Source: DASQPR01 sp035713725 (GTDB lineage: Bacteria; Actinomycetota; Actinomycetes; Mycobacteriales; Micromonosporaceae). From it: 63,394 bases of DNA. Below, piece by piece: positions 59,650 through 63,394 of this stretch. Location: the NCBI GenBank assembly GCA_035713725.1, contig DASTMZ010000030.1:1-63394 (forward strand), written 5' to 3'. The notes beneath the pieces are model-generated. The model did not search any database and was not told where the DNA came from. It saw only the letters and a list, made by a program, of their open reading frames with translations. Every line of letters begins with the position of its first letter. Position 1 is the first letter of the stretch. Made by a program: the position numbers and the translations under genes.

Positions 59650-60602
59650 AAGCGTGCGAACGAGCGCACCGGAGAACGTGGGCCGAACCGCGGCGCGCCC
59701 GGCCCGCTCGCCAGCAGCAGTTGCACTACTCGGGCGCGCTGCGGCCGGAACGGTTCGAGCACCTCGAGCATGCGCAGGTCGGCCGAGGAGATGCGGCCCG
59801 GCGAACCGTCGCGCTTCCCGGCGCGTACCGCTCCGGTCATCGCGTACACGACGTGGTTCGGCAGGTGATAGTCGCCGACCGTGACGGCGTCCGGGTCGCC
59901 GTACGCGACGCGCACCACCTCGGCGGCGGTCCACGTGCCGATGCCCGGGATCGAGGTCAGTAGTTGGGTCGCGGTGGCCGCGTCGGGCGCCGCGTCGAGG
60001 CGCGCGGCGAGCGCGGAAGTGCGGCATAGCGCGTCGGCGCGGCGCTGCTCCACACCGTACCGGTGGAACTCCCAGTAGGGCGTCGCCGCCACCGCGTTCG
60101 GGTCGGGCGGCAGCAGCAACCCGTCGAGTGGACCGGGCGCCGGCTCCCCGAACCGACGGGCGATGGCGAGCCACGCGCGAGACGCTTCAAGACCGGTCAC
60201 CTTCTGCGTCAGGATTACCGGCACACACAACGCGAAGACGCGGCCGGACGCGGTCATGCGCAGGCCGCTGTGGTGGTGCCAGGCATGGCGTACCGCGGGA
60301 TGTGTTTCGGCGAGCGCCGCGAAGCCGGACACGTCGTCGCGGAGTCCGGCCACCGCGTCGGCCTGATCGACCACCCACGACGCGCCGGTGCCGAAGCCGG
60401 TGGCGATCAACGAACCGCCCTCGCGCGCGAGATGCAACGTGCCGGGGCCGTCCGGAGTGCGCGCCGCCCACCACGCGGCGCGACCGCCGATTCGCGCGAC
60501 CGGGTCGTGTCGGTTCATCACGAGCGGCGCGAGCGTGCCGGCGAGATCGTAGTGCTCCGGAACGGCGAGCCGTCGCGTTCGCGTCGCGGTCGGCGCCGTC
60601 AT
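59646..60602 (-). CDS. DNA-3-methyladenine glycosylase II-like (AlkA-like) HhH protein
   Basis: 318 residues. Removes alkylated bases. The helix-hairpin-helix with catalytic Asp reads LLTSIPGIGTWTAAEVVRVA, YGDPDAVTVGDYHLPNHV. The N-terminal LVMNRHDPVARIGGRAAWWA gives a beta domain like AlkA. RVFALCVPVILTQKVTGLEA is the conserved helix before the HhH. ATG 60602. Only 9 bases separate it from the NurA-like gene upstream, so the two are probably co-transcribed. Confidence 0.85.
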   Translation of the reverse strand: MTAPTATRTRRLAVPEHYDLAGTLAPLVMNRHDPVARIGGRAAWWAARTPDGPGTLHLAREGGSLIATGFGTGASWVVDQADAVAGLRDDVSGFAALAETHPAVRHAWHHHSGLRMTASGRVFALCVPVILTQKVTGLEASRAWLAIARRFGEPAPGPLDGLLLPPDPNAVAATPYWEFHRYGVEQRRADALCRTSALAARLDAAPDAATATQLLTSIPGIGTWTAAEVVRVAYGDPDAVTVGDYHLPNHVVYAMTGAVRAGKRDGSPGRISSADLRMLEVLEPFRPQRARVVQLLLASGPGAPRFGPRSPVRSFARF

Positions 60603-60611
60603 TCGTGCACC

Positions 60612-61676
60612 CTAACCCCGCGCCGGCGCGACGCCCGCAGGTCCGGCGCCCGCCGCGAGGCGGACTAGCGTGCGATGCAGCAGCCGCGCGTCGCCAAGCG
60701 CCGACCGCAGGCGCCTTTCCAGGCCCGAGATGGGTACGAGGTTCTGCGGCGCTCGCGGATCCTTGTGCGGCGTCGAGGCGTAGTCGGGCAGCGTCACGAC
60801 GGTGAGGTCGGCAAGCGCGATCGCGGCGTCGGCGGCGAGCGCCGCATCGCATTCGACGCGCACCATGCCCGCCCACGCCGAGTCGCCTGGCCCCGGCAGA
60901 CGGACATACCAGGTGTGCACCGGCCACTGGCTGCCGATCGTGAAGATCGGGGTGCGCTGACCCGGATGCAGGCCGGTCACCACGGCGGTCAGCCGTTCCG
61001 GCAGATAGCGGCTGTGATGCGTCTTCACGTAGCCGACCACATTCGGCAGCCGTACCCGGCCGCGCAGCCGCCCGTCCGCGACCAGCAGGTCACCATCGCG
61101 CGCGACATCCGCCGACACCTCGGACTCGAGCGCCTCGAGCCGGGACTGTACGGCGTTGACGAGCCTGTTCGGGTCACGTACGTCGACGCGGCGCGCCTCG
61201 TATCGGGCCGGTCGTTCACCGAGCCCCGTCACACCTGGGGCGGCCGTGAAGATGCCTCGCTCGACCTGTGACGTCAGCACTTCGGCCACGCCGGCCGTAC
61301 GGTCGCACCGCACCACGCCGGCGGCCAGCGAGGCGGCGATCCCGGCGTACGTCTGCTCGGCGTCCTCGAGCCACACGCGCGCGTCGAGCCGGCGTACCCC
61401 GTCGACGAAGTACACGACGTCCGGCGCGCGCAACCCCGGCTTAGGACCGATCGGGCGCCACTCGTCGGCCGGCATCTCGAGGTCGCTATCGAGGGCGGCC
61501 GGGCTGCGCTCGTCGGGACCGTCCTCGTCGAAGCCGACCGACGTCCCGTAGTTCGGCTCCCACGGGTCGACCACTAGCCGCGTCATCGGCTCGAGCAGCG
61601 TCAGCATGTCCGGTTCGATTCCGGGCCCCATGTCACGGAGCGTCATGTCAGGCAGCGTCCGGTCAGGCAGCGTCAT
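60612..61676 (-). CDS. NurA-like nuclease domain protein
   Basis: 354 residues. Probable member of the NurA RNase H-like fold: first Asp motif DVVYFVDGVRRLDARVWLED, second acidic region SADVARDGDLLVADGRLRGR followed by NVVGYVKTHHSRYL, and C-terminal Asp-rich DYASTPHKDPRAPQNLVPIS, then GLERRLRSALGDARLL. NurA enzymes resect DNA ends with the HerA helicase in archaea; no HerA gene is in the window. It starts 1 base after the SbcC stop, so the two are coupled. The first 17 residues contain three 5-residue repeats (MTLPD, RTLPD, MTLRD). Family call made by eye. Confidence 0.55.
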   Translation of the reverse strand: MTLPDRTLPDMTLRDMGPGIEPDMLTLLEPMTRLVVDPWEPNYGTSVGFDEDGPDERSPAALDSDLEMPADEWRPIGPKPGLRAPDVVYFVDGVRRLDARVWLEDAEQTYAGIAASLAAGVVRCDRTAGVAEVLTSQVERGIFTAAPGVTGLGERPARYEARRVDVRDPNRLVNAVQSRLEALESEVSADVARDGDLLVADGRLRGRVRLPNVVGYVKTHHSRYLPERLTAVVTGLHPGQRTPIFTIGSQWPVHTWYVRLPGPGDSAWAGMVRVECDAALAADAAIALADLTVVTLPDYASTPHKDPRAPQNLVPISGLERRLRSALGDARLLHRTLVRLAAGAGPAGVAPARG

Positions 61677-61685
61677 GTCAGCCCA
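61641..61685. repeat. 15-bp tandem repeat, 3 copies, over the NurA-like start and SbcC stop
   Basis: Plus-strand units CGTCATGTCAGGCAG at 61641 and 61656 (changed), and 61671 (partial). The last copy contains the NurA-like start codon and SbcC stop codon. Confidence 0.92.
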
Positions 61686-63394
61686 GCCTTGTCACGGACG
61701 CGGTACGGGCATCCTTGCGGATCTCGAAGCGCACCGGGATGCGATCGGCGAGCGCGGCGACGTGCGTCACGACGCCGACCGTACGGTCGCCACGCGCCGC
61801 GAGATTCTCCAGCGTCGCTGCCACCGCGTCGAGTGTCGTCGCGTCGAGCGTGCCGAAGCCCTCGTCGAGCACGATCGAGTCGAGGCTCGCCGCGCCGGTG
61901 GACAGGTCGGCGAGTTGCTCGGCCAACGCCAGCGCGAGGGCCAGCGACGCCTGGAACGTCTCGCCGCCGGAGAGCGTTCGGACCGGTCGGCGCAGCGCGG
62001 CGTCGTGGTGGTCGACGACGTAGAACTCGCCCTTGTCGTGGCCGAGGTCGTACTGGCCGGCGGACAGTTCGCGCAGGATCCGCGACGCGCCGTCGACCAG
62101 TGTGTCGAGCGCCTCGGCGAGCAGCCAGCGTTCGAAGTTGTTCGCGCGAAGGTGCAGCGCGAGCGCGCGTGCCACTCGCGCGTCGCGTTCATGGCTGCCG
62201 CGCGCCTCGGTGAGCGCGACCGCCTGCTGCTGCCGTTCCGCGTGCCGTGCATGCACGGCACGCGCCTGCTCCACGGCAACGGTCGCCGCTCGTACGTGAT
62301 CCGCTCCCGCTGCGGCATCGAGGTCGAGCGCCGCGAAGAGTGCAACGATCGCCTGCTCGGCATCCTCGACCGCGGTGGTCGACGTGCGCACGGCCTGCTC
62401 GGTGTCAGCGCGACGGCTCCTACGGTCGGCCGCCTCGCCAGCCGCCCAGGCGGTTAGCACCCGCCATGCGTCGGCGAGGTCGTCGCGGTTCGTCGCGGGC
62501 GGTCCGAACGGCGCCACGCCGTCCCGCATCGCGTCGAACGACCGCCACGCACCATGGATGCTCTCCTCGGCCCGTCGCGCTTCGGCGCTCGTGCGGCGGG
62601 CGACGTCGCGTGCCGAACGGACCGCCGCGGTTGCGTCTTCGACGTCGTGTTGCAGCTTCGCGATGGTCGCGAGTTCGTCCCGCATTGCCTGCGGTCCTGG
62701 CGCGCCGGCCAGCCGAGCGGCGATGTTCGCCAGTCGTGTGCTCATCTGCGTGCGCTGCGCCTCGACGCCGGCCAGTGCTCGATCCAGTTCGCGGACCGCC
62801 CGGTCTCGCGCGGCGACGTCGTTCGCGGCGGAACGCGAGGCCGCTCGAGCCTTTTCGTGCGCGGCGTTCGCGGCGGAAAGCTGCGGAGCGCTCGGCTGTC
62901 GAGGCACCTTCACGACGACCTGCTCGCACACCGGGCATGGTTGGCCGGCGACAAGATGAGGACGAAGCGTCGCCGCCCGGTCGGCGGTGCGTGCGTGTTC
63001 CACGTCCGCCTCGGCGGCCTGCAGCGCCGTGTCTGCGCGTTCGGCGACGGAGGTTGCGGCGGCCAGCGCGGCCGCCGACTTCTCGTGCTCGGATCGCGCC
63101 GCCGCGACCGTCTCTTCGATCTGCGTTGCCGTCTCCTTCAGCTGGGCCTGCTCGATGTGCGCATCCAGCAGCCGGCGGAGTTCGGTTGCGTCACCAGCGT
63201 TCGCCAATTCGTCGCGTAGCTTCTCTTCCTGCTCCTCGGCGGCGAGCACCCGGGCCGCCGCGGCCACTTGTGCGGCGCGAGCAGCGGCCGCGGCGGCCGC
63301 GACGTCGGTGGCATCGGCCGGCGCGGTGACCGCCGTGAGCTGACGCAACTCGCCGTCGAGCGCGGTGAGGGCGGTACGCGTCTGGTCGGCCGCG
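61678..63394 (-). CDS. sbcC: SbcC (Rad50-like) exonuclease subunit, C-terminal part
   Basis: 572 residues present; the gene continues beyond the window edge (no start). Contains a coiled coil rich in Ala/Arg/Glu, the zinc-hook CxxC motif VAGQPCPVCEQVVVKVPRQ, and the C-terminal ABC-type ATPase half with LSGGETFQASLALALALAEQ (signature), SIVLDEGFGTLDATTLDAVA (Walker B) and the TVGVVTHVAALADRIPVRFE switch. With SbcD it forms the Mre11-Rad50-like nuclease that opens hairpins and processes breaks. The N-terminal ATPase half and sbcD should lie beyond the end. Confidence 0.93.
   Translation of the reverse strand, partial: AADQTRTALTALDGELRQLTAVTAPADATDVAAAAAAARAAQVAAAARVLAAEEQEEKLRDELANAGDATELRRLLDAHIEQAQLKETATQIEETVAAARSEHEKSAAALAAATSVAERADTALQAAEADVEHARTADRAATLRPHLVAGQPCPVCEQVVVKVPRQPSAPQLSAANAAHEKARAASRSAANDVAARDRAVRELDRALAGVEAQRTQMSTRLANIAARLAGAPGPQAMRDELATIAKLQHDVEDATAAVRSARDVARRTSAEARRAEESIHGAWRSFDAMRDGVAPFGPPATNRDDLADAWRVLTAWAAGEAADRRSRRADTEQAVRTSTTAVEDAEQAIVALFAALDLDAAAGADHVRAATVAVEQARAVHARHAERQQQAVALTEARGSHERDARVARALALHLRANNFERWLLAEALDTLVDGASRILRELSAGQYDLGHDKGEFYVVDHHDAALRRPVRTLSGGETFQASLALALALAEQLADLSTGAASLDSIVLDEGFGTLDATTLDAVAATLENLAARGDRTVGVVTHVAALADRIPVRFEIRKDARTASVTRLG

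Overview
The window is high-GC DNA with dense genes, many GTG starts and four-base ATGA stop/start overlaps. Gene content points to an Actinomycetota, probably near the Mycobacteriales or related orders. Reasons: a glnA2-glnE nitrogen block, a polyprenol-phosphomannose mannosyltransferase of the MptB type, an MMPL transporter, a fadA-fadB pair, a 13E12-type DUF222/HNH gene, an RNase D / DUF3000 / hemE / hemY / hemQ order that I recall from Mycobacterium, and a LigD-type polymerase close to a LigC-type ligase. Genus cannot be decided from the sequence alone.

Layout. 1-4.6 kb: partial SRPBCC gene, frameshifted methyltransferase, panB, small lipoprotein, nadE. 4.7-10.9 kb: glnA2, LD-carboxypeptidase, class I glutamine amidotransferase and glnE. 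11.2-16.8 kb: membrane mannosyltransferase, P450, MMPL transporter. 17.1-25.1 kb: fadB and fadA (overlapping, with a palindromic operator candidate upstream), patatin and methyltransferase (overlapping), frameshifted GNAT, TetR regulator and second P450. 25.2-32.1 kb: RNase D, Ser/Thr-rich membrane protein with tandem repeats, DUF3000, then hemE, hemY and hemQ of the coproporphyrin-dependent heme pathway. 32.2-35.0 kb: DUF222/HNH protein, damaged PHP-domain gene, ElaA-like GNAT. 35.2-39.4 kb: complete binding-protein-dependent ABC importer (lipoprotein, two permeases, ATPase). 39.6-45.5 kb: secreted protein, giant BTAD/ATPase/TPR regulator, DrrAB-like exporter. 45.6-51.6 kb: accessory single genes (nucleotidyltransferase, three SRPBCC/GNAT proteins, M20 amidohydrolase, HxlR regulator, MFS exporter). 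51.8-55.0 kb: SnoaL-like protein, DUF1992, then a possible redox-repair group (molybdenum oxidoreductase, flavin reductase, zinc-ribbon protein, convergent msrB). 55.1-63.4 kb: DNA-repair cluster (LigD-type polymerase, LigC-type ligase, AlkA-like glycosylase, NurA-like protein, SbcC running off the end), interrupted by a secreted TAP-type hydrolase.

Two features run through the whole window. First, about twenty short perfect or near-perfect tandem duplications (12-32 bp, most often 15 bp) lie at gene starts, gene ends, intergenic gaps and interdomain linkers, and they often contain or straddle start or stop codons. Second, three genes carry single-base frameshifts (one of them also appears to lack an internal segment), all in short C or G runs, so they may be assembly errors or real decay. 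No tRNA, rRNA, insertion sequence or CRISPR array was recognised.
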